In this document: positions 31,936 through 40,850 of the stretch, one piece after another | Numbering within the stretch: the stretch's first letter is position 1 | Layout: the number at the start of each line of letters is the position of its first letter | From: Pseudomonas sp. Z8(2022) | GTDB taxonomy: Bacteria; Pseudomonadota; Gammaproteobacteria; Pseudomonadales; Pseudomonadaceae | DNA: 64,000 nucleotides | Assembly (NCBI RefSeq): GCF_025837155.1 | Contig: NZ_CP107549.1 | Span: 3,720,001-3,784,000, forward strand | Direction of reading: 5' to 3' | Program-made: the position numbers and the translations under genes | Notes under the pieces: model-generated | Seen by the model: only the letters and a program-made list of their open reading frames with translations | What the model was told of the DNA's origin: nothing | The model's database searches: none

Positions 31936-32145
31936 ACGTATCGGGAAAACATCTGACACAACTACTGAGGGCGCCTGCGTGTATGCCGGTTGAGTACTGA
32001 CGGCGGCTCCCTGATACTGCGCACCGCACCGCACCGCGCGGGCGCAATCTGCCGCGGTCGTTGCGAATGGCCGGCAAGCCGGTGAACAACCGCCTCGACA
32101 GAGGCATGCGACCCCACCATCCCGGGGTCTGGTGAACGAGGAATT

Positions 32146-33126
32146 ATGGTGTCTGTCGTAGAAGCCAAACCCAAACTGAAGCGCAGCGACCTGATCTGGA
32201 CGCTGATCGGCCTCGGTGCCGTGGTTCTGTCTGGCTTCCTGCTCTATCGCGAACTGCGCACCATCTCCCTCGAAGAGATCAAGGGCAGCCTCGAGGCGAT
32301 ATCCCACATGAACTGGATGTTCGCCGGCGCGGCCACGCTCGGTGCCTACTGGGCGCTGGCCTGGTACGACCGCATCGCGGTCGCTCACCTCGGCAAGCAG
32401 ATCCCCTGGCGCTTCATCACCCTGTGTTCCTTCACCACTTATGCCCTGGCGCACAATATCGGCGCCTCGGTGTTCTCCGGGGCCGTGGTGCGTTATCGCG
32501 CCTATCGCAGCAAGGGCCTTACGCCGCAGGAAATCGGCATTCTCATCGTCTTCTGCTCCTTCACCTTCGCCCTCGGCACGCTGCTCGCCAGCGGCTGCGT
32601 ACTGATCGCCCAGCCCGATCTGATCCATCGGGTCGCCAACATCACCCCGCTGGTTTCGGTGGCCATCGGCAGCGTGCTGCTGAGTCTGGTCGGTCTCTAC
32701 GTGCTGGGTTCCTGGCGCCAGTTCAAGCCCTGGACGCTGGGCAAGCTGCACGTGGAATATCCCCGCCTGCCCGTCGTCAGCCGCCAGTTGCTGGCTGGGC
32801 CACTGGAGCTGCTGTGCGCCGCAGCGATCATCTATTTCGCCCTGCCGGCCGACAATCACCCCGGCTATCTGGTGGTGCTCGGCGTGTTCCTCGCGTCCTT
32901 CTCCCTGGCGCTGCTATCCCATGCGCCGGGCGGTCTGGGCGTGCTGGAAGTGACCTTCCTCGCCGCCCTGCCGGAAATTCCCGCCGCCGATGTACTAGCT
33001 GCGCTGATCGTGTTCCGCGTGTTCTATCTGCTGCTGCCGTTCGCCCTGTCGCTGCTGGTGGTGCTGGGCTTCGAATGGACGCAGTGGAAGCACAAACGCG
33101 CAGAGAACATCGACCTGCCGTCCTGA
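32146..33126 (+). CDS. UPF0104 (YbhN-like) lysylphosphatidylglycerol synthase transmembrane-type protein
   Basis: 326 aa with about eight membrane segments. NIGASVFSGAVVRYRAYRSKGLT and SHAPGGLGVLEVTFLAALPE are the signatures of the flippase part of MprF-like proteins. No synthase domain is fused. Lipid flipping is inferred from the family only. GAGGAATT precedes the ATG at 32146. Confidence 0.85.
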   Translation: MVSVVEAKPKLKRSDLIWTLIGLGAVVLSGFLLYRELRTISLEEIKGSLEAISHMNWMFAGAATLGAYWALAWYDRIAVAHLGKQIPWRFITLCSFTTYALAHNIGASVFSGAVVRYRAYRSKGLTPQEIGILIVFCSFTFALGTLLASGCVLIAQPDLIHRVANITPLVSVAIGSVLLSLVGLYVLGSWRQFKPWTLGKLHVEYPRLPVVSRQLLAGPLELLCAAAIIYFALPADNHPGYLVVLGVFLASFSLALLSHAPGGLGVLEVTFLAALPEIPAADVLAALIVFRVFYLLLPFALSLLVVLGFEWTQWKHKRAENIDLPS

Positions 33127-33190
33127 CGACTCGCCGCCACCTCGGCACTGGCATAGAATACGCGGCCATTTTTTGCGCCCCTGCGTTTCC

Positions 33191-34456
33191 ATGTCCTTCT
33201 CTACACCCGCCCGCGCCTGCGGCATCGACTTCGGCACATCCAATTCCACCGTCGGCTGGCTGCGTCCCGGCCAGGACAGCCTGCTGCCCCTGGAGGACGG
33301 CAAGATCACCCTGCCTTCGGTGATCTTCTTCAACACCGAGGAACGCCGCCCGGTCTACGGCCGTATGGCCCTGCATGAATACCTGGAAGGCTACGAAGGA
33401 CGTCTGATGCGCTCGCTGAAAAGCCTGCTGGGCTCCAAGCTGCTGAAGAGCGAAACCACCGTGCTGGGCAGCGCCCTGCCGTTCAAGGATCTGCTCTGCT
33501 TCTTCATCGGCGAACTGAAAAAGCGCGCCGAAGCGCAGGCCGGCCGCGCCTTCGAGGAAGTGGTGCTGGGCCGCCCGGTATTCTTCGTCGATGACGACCC
33601 GGCAGCCGATCAGGAAGCGCAGAACACCCTGGCGGCCGTGGCGCACAAGCTCGGCTTCAAGGAGGTATCGTTCCAGTACGAGCCCATCGCCGCCGCCTTC
33701 GACTACGAGTCGGCTCTGGCGCGCGAGGAGCTGGTGCTGATCGTCGACATCGGAGGTGGTACCTCGGACTTTTCTCTGGTGCGTCTGGCGCCTGAACGCC
33801 ATCACCTCGCCGAACGCCAGGGCGACATCCTCGCCACTGGCGGCGTGCATATCGGCGGTACCGACTTCGACAAGCAGCTGTCGCTGGCCGGTGTGATGCC
33901 GCTGTTCGGCTACGGCAGCCGGATGAAGAGCGACGCCTTCATGCCCACCAGCTACCACCTCAACCTGGCCACCTGGCACACCATCAACGCGCTGTACGCG
34001 CAGAAGACCCAGCTGGCCCTGCAGAACATGCGCTACGACATCGTCGACGCTACCGGCATCGACCGCCTCTTCGGCCTGATCGAACAGCGCGCCGGACACT
34101 GGCTGGCCATGCAGGTGGAAGAGAGCAAGATCGCCCTCAGCGAGCAGGCTGCACGCCCCATCGACCTGTCGCGCGTCGAACCGGGCCTGGTCGCCGAGCT
34201 GACCCGCCCGCTGTTCGAGAACGCCATCGAACCGCTGCTCGAACGCATCCGCGCCAGCCTCACGCAACTGCTGGCCGATGCCGGCATCGCGGCCGATCAG
34301 GTCGATACGCTGTTCTTCACCGGCGGTTCCAGCGGCGTACCGGCGCTGCGCCAGAGCGTCGCGGCGATGCTGCCCAACGCGCGCAGCGTGGAAGGCAATA
34401 CCTTCGGCAGCATCGGCAGCGGCCTGGCCATCGAAGCCAAGAAACGCTACGGCTAG
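33191..34456 (+). CDS. Hsp70-like ATPase (YegD type)
   Basis: 421 aa. The actin-fold ATPase half only: phosphate 1 loop CGIDFGTSNSTVG, phosphate 2 loop IVDIGGGTSDFSLV, adenosine loop FFTGGSSGVPALRQ. There is no substrate-binding domain or EEVD tail. The nearest known relative is E. coli YegD, whose role is not settled. The start MSFSTPARA is chosen over a codon six earlier. Followed by a REP element. Confidence 0.88.
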   Translation: MSFSTPARACGIDFGTSNSTVGWLRPGQDSLLPLEDGKITLPSVIFFNTEERRPVYGRMALHEYLEGYEGRLMRSLKSLLGSKLLKSETTVLGSALPFKDLLCFFIGELKKRAEAQAGRAFEEVVLGRPVFFVDDDPAADQEAQNTLAAVAHKLGFKEVSFQYEPIAAAFDYESALAREELVLIVDIGGGTSDFSLVRLAPERHHLAERQGDILATGGVHIGGTDFDKQLSLAGVMPLFGYGSRMKSDAFMPTSYHLNLATWHTINALYAQKTQLALQNMRYDIVDATGIDRLFGLIEQRAGHWLAMQVEESKIALSEQAARPIDLSRVEPGLVAELTRPLFENAIEPLLERIRASLTQLLADAGIAADQVDTLFFTGGSSGVPALRQSVAAMLPNARSVEGNTFGSIGSGLAIEAKKRYG

Positions 34457-34462
34457 GTTTTT

Positions 34463-34514
34463 TGTGGGAGGGGCTTTAGCCGCGACAAGAGCTCGCGGCT
34501 AAAGCCCCCCTACG
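34463..34514 (+). repeat. REP-type inverted pair, family B
   Basis: TGTGGGAGGGGCTTTAGCCG faces CGCGGCTAAAGCCCCCCTACG across a short centre. Confidence 0.85.
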
Positions 34515-34602
34515 CCAGGAGACCGAAGTGCTCTCCCATGCATCGCACAACAGGCTCTGAGTTATGCTTGCCGCCCATCCGAATGAACCGAGGAATAGCC
34601 CG

Positions 34603-35136
34603 ATGAAAGCCCAGCTGGAAGAACTGATCGCCAAGATAAGCTCCGGCTGCCTACCCGAGGACGAGATCGCCCGGATCGCCGACGAAGCCGCGCAGGCCTA
34701 CGCCGATCCGGCCGCCTTCCTGGCCGCCAACCCGGACGTCAACTACGACGACGAATTCCCCATTCCGCTGGGCGAATGGGTGGTGGTCGGCAGCCTGCCG
34801 GATACCGTGCTGTTCCAGGCCGACAGCTACGAAGAATTGTTCCAGCGCATCACCGAGTCGTTCGGCCCGCAGGTGCAGTTCGTGCTCAAGGCCAAGCAGT
34901 TGGCCAGGGCCGAACCTCTCAAGGCGCTCAACCGCATTCAGGTGCAGCTCTCGGCACTGTCACCGGAAACCGGCGGCTACGTGCTGGTGGATTTCAGCGA
35001 ACCGCTGGATGACGAACTGCAGGCGGTACTGGTATATGCCAGCGATCTGCCGCGGGTGATGGAGCTGGCGGTGGAGGTCGGTATCTACGCCGCGCCGGCA
35101 CTGGAAGCCATGCAGGCGGCGCAGGCCGAAGAATAA
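34603..35136 (+). CDS. Conserved-looking acidic protein of unknown function
   Basis: 177 aa, not recognised. It is acidic and soluble, with no signal peptide or membrane segment. An N-terminal helical part (about 1-60; EELIAKISSGCLPEDEIARI) leads into a mixed alpha/beta part with FPIPLGEWVVVGSLPDTVLFQ. Base composition and codon use match the neighbours. The start at 34603 follows AGGAATAGCCCG; the open frame upstream is not preferred. The lipoprotein gene begins 20 bases later. Confidence 0.75.
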   Translation: MKAQLEELIAKISSGCLPEDEIARIADEAAQAYADPAAFLAANPDVNYDDEFPIPLGEWVVVGSLPDTVLFQADSYEELFQRITESFGPQVQFVLKAKQLARAEPLKALNRIQVQLSALSPETGGYVLVDFSEPLDDELQAVLVYASDLPRVMELAVEVGIYAAPALEAMQAAQAEE

Positions 35137-35156
35137 GCCACACCACGGGAGTCACC

Positions 35157-35363
35157 ATGCAGTCGATTCGTCCTGCCCTATTGCTCGGTTTCCTGCTGCT
35201 CGCCGCATGCGGCGGCACCGAGACAGCCACCACCGCCTCCTTGCAAGCCCAGAACGCGGCGCAGAAACAGCAGCAGATGGAACAACTCAAGCAACAGATA
35301 GACCAGCTCAACCAGCAGGCCGAGCAGCGACTGCAGGAACAACTGGACACCGCCGGGCAGTGA
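35157..35363 (+). CDS. Small lipoprotein with coiled-coil tail
   Basis: 68 aa. A signal peptide with lipobox LLAAC (Cys at about residue 18) ends in GG, followed by a Gln/Glu-rich stretch of about 45 residues with heptad-like spacing (QMEQLKQQIDQLNQQAEQRL). It resembles Lpp-like or periplasmic adaptor peptides, but the C-terminal Lys that links Lpp to peptidoglycan is missing. Function unknown. Confidence 0.75.
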   Translation: MQSIRPALLLGFLLLAACGGTETATTASLQAQNAAQKQQQMEQLKQQIDQLNQQAEQRLQEQLDTAGQ

Positions 35364-35392
35364 TCACCTGCCGCTCCCTGTAGCAGGCCGGG

Positions 35393-36562
35393 CTACAAGG
35401 CTCCGTGCAGTGCCTTCTCGAACAGGGCGCTGTACTGCGCGGCACTGAAGCCGATGGGGTTGGTGCCGGCCGAAGGGTCGACCTCGGCCATGCGCCCGAC
35501 CTGTTCGATGCGCGCATCGTCGATGCCGATCTCACCCAGGCTATGGGGTATGCCCACCTCGCTGCGCAGCGTCAGCACCCATTCCAGCACCGCGTCGAAG
35601 CCGCTGCCCGGCAGCGCCAGGTAGCGCGCCATCTTCTCCATCTGCGGCTCGATCAGCGGACGGTTGGCCACCAGCACATAGGGCATCAGTACCGCATTGA
35701 GCAGGCCATGGTGGGCGTCGTACAGCGCGCCCAGCGGATGCGCCAGCGCATGCATCGCCCCGAGCCCGCGCTGGAATGCAGTGGCGCCCATGCTCGACGC
35801 CACCAGCATCTGCAGCCGCGCCTCGACATCATTGCCCTGCGCCACCGCACGCGGCAGATGCTGCTGCACCAGGCGCATGCCTTCCAGCGCGATGCCCTCG
35901 GCCATGGGATGAAACAGCGGCGAGCAGAACGCCTCCAGGCTGTGCGACAGCGCGTCCATCCCGGTAGCCGCGGTGATCCTGGCCGGCAGCCCGACGGTCA
36001 GTTCGGGGTCGAGAATCACCAGTGCAGGCAACATCCGCGCGTGAAAGATGATTCGCTTGATATGCGCCGCGTCGTCGGTGATTACCGAAGCGCGGCCGAC
36101 TTCCGAGCCGGTACCTGCGGTGGTCGGAACCGCCACCACCGGGGCCATGCCGGCGACATTGACGCGGCTGGCGTTGTCGCCGATGTCCTCGAAATCCCAC
36201 AGTGGCCGATCCTGGCCCACCATCAGGGCGATGGCCTTGCCGGCATCCAGCGCCGAGCCGCCGCCGAAGGCGATCACCCCGTCATGCCCGCCTGCCTTGA
36301 ATGCGGCGACACCATCCATCACGTTGCTGCCGGTGGGGTTGCCCTTGATCGCCGAGAACAACCCGGCCTTCAGCCCTGCGTCGCGACATTGACGCAGCGC
36401 CGCGTCGATCATCGGTAACGCCGCCAGGCCCGGGTCGGTACATAGCAGCGGTGCGCGCATGCCGAGCAGGCGGCAGGCATCGGCCAGCTCGGCAATGCGC
36501 CCGACGCCGACGCGCATCGAGGTCGGGTAGTTCCAGTTCATGCGGTACTGTTCGAGAGTCAT
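35393..36562 (-). CDS. Iron-containing alcohol dehydrogenase
   Basis: 389 aa. Family III NAD(P)-dependent dehydrogenase. The nucleotide-binding GGGSALDAGKAIAL and VPTTAGTGSEVG motifs are present. The Fe ligands are the Asp and His of TGMDALSHSLEAF and the two His of GAMHALAHPLGALYDAHHG. It starts eight bases after the aldehyde dehydrogenase stop, so the two are co-translated. In this block its substrate may be an alcohol group made or exposed by earlier steps; the actual substrate cannot be read from the sequence. Confidence 0.92.
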   Translation of the reverse strand: MTLEQYRMNWNYPTSMRVGVGRIAELADACRLLGMRAPLLCTDPGLAALPMIDAALRQCRDAGLKAGLFSAIKGNPTGSNVMDGVAAFKAGGHDGVIAFGGGSALDAGKAIALMVGQDRPLWDFEDIGDNASRVNVAGMAPVVAVPTTAGTGSEVGRASVITDDAAHIKRIIFHARMLPALVILDPELTVGLPARITAATGMDALSHSLEAFCSPLFHPMAEGIALEGMRLVQQHLPRAVAQGNDVEARLQMLVASSMGATAFQRGLGAMHALAHPLGALYDAHHGLLNAVLMPYVLVANRPLIEPQMEKMARYLALPGSGFDAVLEWVLTLRSEVGIPHSLGEIGIDDARIEQVGRMAEVDPSAGTNPIGFSAAQYSALFEKALHGAL

Positions 36563-36570
36563 GGCGCGCC

Positions 36571-37959
36571 TCACAACTGAGTCTTGAAGTGGAAGGATTT
36601 CGGCCGGGTCAGCTGCTCGTAGCCAACCCGTGACAGGGTGCAGCCGCGCCCGGAGTTCTTCACCCCGGTCCAGGCCAGGCCGGGATCGAGGTAATCGCAG
36701 CGGTTGAGAAACACCGTGCCGGCCTCGACCCGATCAGCCAGCGCCATGGCGGCGTCGACATCGCGACTGAAGATCGCTGCGGTCAGGCCGAACTCGCTGT
36801 CGTTCATCAGCGCCAGTGCTTCCTCGTCGCTGGCGACCTTCTGAATGCCCACCACGGGGCCGAAGGATTCTTCGGTCATCACGCGCATTTCGTGGTTGAC
36901 GTTGGTCAGTACCTGCGGTGCGAGGTAGGGGGTACCTGGCGCATCCAGGGGAAACTCGGCCGGGTCGATATGTGCCCTGGCGCCCTGCTCGACCGCTTCG
37001 GCGATCTGCCCACGAACGAAGTCGGCAGCATCGGCCCGCACCAGCGGCCCCAGGGTGGTCTCCGGATCGTCCGAACGGCCCAGCCTGTACTGGCGCACCA
37101 GCGCCACCGCACGCTCGACGAACTCGTCGTACAGCGCTTCATGCACGTAGATGCGCTCGATGCCGCAGCACGATTGACCGGAGTTGAAGAAGGCGCCATC
37201 GATGGCGGTTTCCACCGCGTGCTGCAGATCGGCGTCGGCCCGGACATAGGCCGGGTCCTTGCCACCCAGTTCGAGCCCGACACTGATGAAGCGCCCGGCC
37301 GCAGCGCGCTCGACCATGGCCCCGCCCGGCACCGAACCGGTAAAGGCGACGTGGTTGATGCTGGGGGAGCGAATCAGCGCCTCGGTCTCGCCGTGACTCA
37401 GGTGCAGGTACTGGAATACGCCTTCGGGCAAGCCGGCCTCGGCGAAGGCCTCGACCATGCGTTCGGCACACAGCGGCGTCTGCGCCGAATGCTTGAGCAG
37501 TACCACATTGCCTGCCAGCAGGGCCGGCATCACCGCGTTGACGGCGGTCAGGTAGGGGTAGTTCCAGGGCGCGATGACCAGCGCCAGGCCGAGCGGTTCA
37601 CGGCGAATGAAACGGGTGAAGCCGGCCTTTTCCGGCAGGCGGATGTCGGCCAGCGAGCCCTCGGCGATGTCCGCCATATGGCTGGCACGCTCGACGAAAC
37701 CACGTATCTCGCCGGCGGCGTAACGGATCGGCCGGCCCATCATCCAGCACAGTTCCTCGGCCAACTGAGCCTCGCGCGCGGCGAAGGCTTCGATGGCGCG
37801 CCGGCCAATTGCGATGCGCTCGCACAGCGAGGTCTGTTTCCAGGTCTGCTGCGCCAGTTCGGCCTTTGCCAGCGCGGCCAGCACCTCGGGATTGGACGCA
37901 AGACGACGCTCGACATAGACCGAGCCATCGATGGGAGAAATGCATTGCAGCTTGCTCAT
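36571..37959 (-). CDS. NAD(P)-dependent aldehyde dehydrogenase
   Basis: 462 aa. Catalytic Cys in NSGQSCCGIERIYV, general-base Glu in VGLELGGKDPAYV, and the nucleotide-site VIAPWNYPYLTAVN and FTGSVPGG motifs. The family start is MSKLQCISPIDGSVY; the open frame upstream covers REP DNA and is rejected. It lies between the glutamine-synthetase-like gene and the alcohol dehydrogenase in one direction. Confidence 0.93.
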   Translation of the reverse strand: MSKLQCISPIDGSVYVERRLASNPEVLAALAKAELAQQTWKQTSLCERIAIGRRAIEAFAAREAQLAEELCWMMGRPIRYAAGEIRGFVERASHMADIAEGSLADIRLPEKAGFTRFIRREPLGLALVIAPWNYPYLTAVNAVMPALLAGNVVLLKHSAQTPLCAERMVEAFAEAGLPEGVFQYLHLSHGETEALIRSPSINHVAFTGSVPGGAMVERAAAGRFISVGLELGGKDPAYVRADADLQHAVETAIDGAFFNSGQSCCGIERIYVHEALYDEFVERAVALVRQYRLGRSDDPETTLGPLVRADAADFVRGQIAEAVEQGARAHIDPAEFPLDAPGTPYLAPQVLTNVNHEMRVMTEESFGPVVGIQKVASDEEALALMNDSEFGLTAAIFSRDVDAAMALADRVEAGTVFLNRCDYLDPGLAWTGVKNSGRGCTLSRVGYEQLTRPKSFHFKTQL

Positions 37960-37983
37960 AAAGTGCTCCAGAAATCTTGCCCG

Positions 37984-38044
37984 CGTAACCCGGATGCAAT
38001 CCGGGACACTCGGCGAAACCGCCCCGGATTGCATCCGGGCTGCG
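37984..38044 (+). repeat. REP-type inverted pair, family A
   Basis: CGTAACCCGGATGCAATCC faces GGATTGCATCCGGGCTGCG. It lies in the 95-base gap between the aldehyde dehydrogenase and the glutamine-synthetase-like gene. Confidence 0.8.
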
Positions 38045-38054
38045 GCCGGTGGAA

Positions 38055-39428
38055 TCAGATGATTTCGAAGTAGCGATCCAGCTCCCAATCGCTGACATGA
38101 CGACGGTACTCGCGCTCTTCCCACTCGCGGCTGGCCGCGAAGTGCTCGACGAAGGCATCACCGAACAACTCGCGCGCGGCCTGCGACCCCTTCAGACGCT
38201 GCGCGGCATCCCACAGCGTGCGGGGAAGCGCCAGCTCTTCGGGATGCTTGACCGCGTAGGCGTTGCCGCTGACCGGCTCGGTCGGCTCCCACTCCTGCAT
38301 GATCCCGTACAGGCCCGAGCCGATGGCCACCGACAGCGCCAGGAAGGGATTCCCGTCTGCGGCGCCGAGGCGATACTCCTGGCGCTGCGACTTGTCGCTG
38401 CCGGGAATCACCCGTAGTGCTGCGGTGCGGTTCTCCACACCCCAGGTGGCATCGGTGGGCGCCCAGAAGCCGGGGATCAGGCGCCGGTAGCTGTTCAGGG
38501 TCGGCGCCACCATGCACAGGAACTCCGGCATCAGACGCTGCTGGCCAGCGAGGAAATGCCGCTGCAGCTTGCTCATGTTGTGTGCCTGGCCGGGGTCGTA
38601 GAAGGCCGACTTGTCCGTCTTGCGGTCGCGCAGCGACACATGGATATGCCCGCTCTGCCCCGGGTAGTTGCCGGACCATTTGGCCATGAAGGTGGCCATC
38701 AGGCCGTTGCGCTGGGCCAGCACCTTCATGAAGGTCTTGAACAGTGCGCCCTTGTCCGCCGCGGCCTCGGCGTGATCCACGGCGATGGCCGCCTCCAGTA
38801 CGCCGGGACCGGTCTCGGTGTGCAGACCCTCGATGGGAAAGTCCATCGCCTCGCCCATTTCGAGAATCTGGTGGTACAGCTCGGCATGTACCGAGTTGCG
38901 GATCATCGAGTAGCCGAACCAGTCCGGCGTGAATGGTTTGAGATCGCGAAAGCCCTTGGCTCGCGCCGAGTCCGGGGTTTCATCGAACATGAAGAATTCG
39001 TATTCCAGCGCAGCAAAGGGCTCGAAGCCCATGTCCTGACAACGCCGGATCACCCGCCGTAGCGTACCGCGCGGGCATACCGCCTCGGCCTGCTGGTCGA
39101 ACTCGGCAAGAAACAGCAGCATGCCGTTCTCGAAGGGAATCTCGCGGCAGGTGTGCGGCAGGATGCGCACCGGCGCGTCCGGATAGCCGCTGTGCCAGCC
39201 GGTGTACTGGGTGTTGTCGTAGAGCTGGTCCTTGACGTCCCAGCCGAGCACCACATCGCAGAAGGCGAAGCCGTGCTCCAGCGCCGAGAAGAACTTGCTG
39301 CGGCTCATGTATTTGCCGCGCATCACCCCATCGTTGTCGAACAGACCGACCTTCACGTGGCTCAGGCCACGCTCCTCGACGATGCGCCGCGCATCGCCCA
39401 GGGTCTTTACATCCCGTGGTTTGAACAT
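38055..39428 (-). CDS. Glutamine synthetase-like ligase (gamma-glutamylamide synthetase candidate)
   Basis: 457 aa. Metal-site motifs of the GS fold are present: ALEYEFFMFDE, the ETGPGVLEAAI block, SGHIHVSL and PTLNSYRRLIPGFWAP. It lacks the Tyr adenylylation region of GlnA and is of the type used for PuuA/IpuC-like ligases that join glutamate to amines. The neighbours (two dehydrogenases and a TRAP importer) argue for catabolism and against assimilation. The substrate is not known; polyamine, amino alcohol or alkylamine are all possible. Confidence 0.88.
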   Translation of the reverse strand: MFKPRDVKTLGDARRIVEERGLSHVKVGLFDNDGVMRGKYMSRSKFFSALEHGFAFCDVVLGWDVKDQLYDNTQYTGWHSGYPDAPVRILPHTCREIPFENGMLLFLAEFDQQAEAVCPRGTLRRVIRRCQDMGFEPFAALEYEFFMFDETPDSARAKGFRDLKPFTPDWFGYSMIRNSVHAELYHQILEMGEAMDFPIEGLHTETGPGVLEAAIAVDHAEAAADKGALFKTFMKVLAQRNGLMATFMAKWSGNYPGQSGHIHVSLRDRKTDKSAFYDPGQAHNMSKLQRHFLAGQQRLMPEFLCMVAPTLNSYRRLIPGFWAPTDATWGVENRTAALRVIPGSDKSQRQEYRLGAADGNPFLALSVAIGSGLYGIMQEWEPTEPVSGNAYAVKHPEELALPRTLWDAAQRLKGSQAARELFGDAFVEHFAASREWEEREYRRHVSDWELDRYFEII

Positions 39429-39683
39429 GCTAACCCCTATGTCTTGTTGTTATGGCAAGCGGGTCCAGCGCCGGGCTGAGCATCCATGACCGGCCAGGCA
39501 AGGCCGACAGCGCACGAGCGCAGCCCGACGCTTGGTATAGCGTGCGTTTCAGGCTCATAGAGTGTGGTACAGGATTGCCGGGATGGCAGGGTATCGAAGG
39601 GAAAAATCTGGCAGGTGCGATGCTGCGCTGGATAAAGCCGCGCCCGCACCTTCAGGTACGGGCGCCATGAAGCGAAAATGACC

Positions 39684-40736
39684 TCAGTAACGGTAGGGCG
39701 GGCCGGCCTTGGCCATCAGTGCGTTGTACTTCTTGAAGATCTCCACCACCCGGGCGCAGCGCGGGCTGGTCTTGGCGATCTCGTCCCAGAACTTCTGCGC
39801 CTCGGCCTCCACCGTGGCCCATTCTTCGGCGGGAATGGTGGTCAGCTGCAGCTTGCTGCCCTCCACCCGCAGCTGTGCCTCGCCGCCCCAGTACCAGTGC
39901 TGACGGTAGTAGTGGGAGCTGTCCATGCTCAACTTGAACAGGCTCTTGAGGTGTTCGGGCACCGCGTCCCATTTCTCGCTGTTGGCGAAATAGGAGCCGA
40001 TCCAGGCGCCGGAGATGTTGTTGGTCAGGAAGTACTTGGTGACGTTGGCCCAGCCCACCGTGTAGTCCTCGGTGATGCCGCACCAGGCGATGCCGTCCAG
40101 CTCGCCGGTCTGGATGGCCACCTCGATGTCCTCCCAGGGCAGGGTCACCGGGATCACCCCGAAGCGGGCGAGGAACTTGCCGGCCGTGGGGAAGGTGAAG
40201 ATGCGCTTGCCCTTGAGGTCGGCGAGGCTGTTGATCGGCTGGACCGTGGCGAAGTGGCAAGGGTCCCAGGCGCCGGAGCCGAGCCAGGTGACGCCCTTGA
40301 CCTCGCCGTAGGCCTCGGCCCAGATCTCGTTCAGCCCGTAGCCGTGAAACAGCGCCGGCACATCGAGGCTGTAGCGGGTGGCGAAGGGGAAGTAGCCGCC
40401 GAATACCGAGACGTCCACCGGCGCGGCGATGGAATCGTCGTCGCTCTGCACCGCGTCGATGGTGCCGCGCTGCATGGCGCGGAACAACTCGCCGGTCGGC
40501 ACCAACTGGTCCGCGGTGTAGAGCTGGATTTCCATCTCGCCCTTGGCCGCCGTGTTGAAGGCGGTGATCGAGGGTTTGATCACATGCTCGGCCAGCGCCG
40601 GCCCGGCATAGGTCTGCAGACGCCAAGTGATCTTCTTCGGCTCGTCGGCGTAGATATGCGCTGCGCCCAGCGCTGCGGTGCCGGCCGCGCCACCAGCTAC
40701 TGCGGCGGTCTTCAGGAACTTGCGTCTCGTTGTCAT
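39684..40736 (-). CDS. TRAP transporter solute-binding protein DctP
   Basis: 350 aa. A twin-arginine signal (TTRRKFLKT) followed by an Ala/Gly-rich stretch; cleavage likely near HIYADE. The mature part has the FcbT1/TakP-like pattern ITWRLQTYAGPAL and YFLTNNISGAWIGSYFANS. This branch often binds organic acids. The start MTTRRKFLK is preferred over an ATG 14 codons upstream, since it begins the Tat signal. A 255-base gap without a gene precedes the GS-like gene. Confidence 0.9.
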   Translation of the reverse strand: MTTRRKFLKTAAVAGGAAGTAALGAAHIYADEPKKITWRLQTYAGPALAEHVIKPSITAFNTAAKGEMEIQLYTADQLVPTGELFRAMQRGTIDAVQSDDDSIAAPVDVSVFGGYFPFATRYSLDVPALFHGYGLNEIWAEAYGEVKGVTWLGSGAWDPCHFATVQPINSLADLKGKRIFTFPTAGKFLARFGVIPVTLPWEDIEVAIQTGELDGIAWCGITEDYTVGWANVTKYFLTNNISGAWIGSYFANSEKWDAVPEHLKSLFKLSMDSSHYYRQHWYWGGEAQLRVEGSKLQLTTIPAEEWATVEAEAQKFWDEIAKTSPRCARVVEIFKKYNALMAKAGPPYRY

Positions 40737-40850
40737 GCTGTCCTCCAGGGATGTCGATACAGTCGTTTGCAACCGCACAACAGGGGCCGGCAGACAGCGC
40801 GCGGCCCATTCTTGTCCGTCGACAGCAGGTGCCGCCGGCGAAATTTCAGG

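Noticed and set aside
39600..39640. TGGCAG-like -24/-12 spacing near 39608 on the plus strand
   Set aside because: It points toward genes on the opposite strand and its -12 part (ATGCT) is poor.
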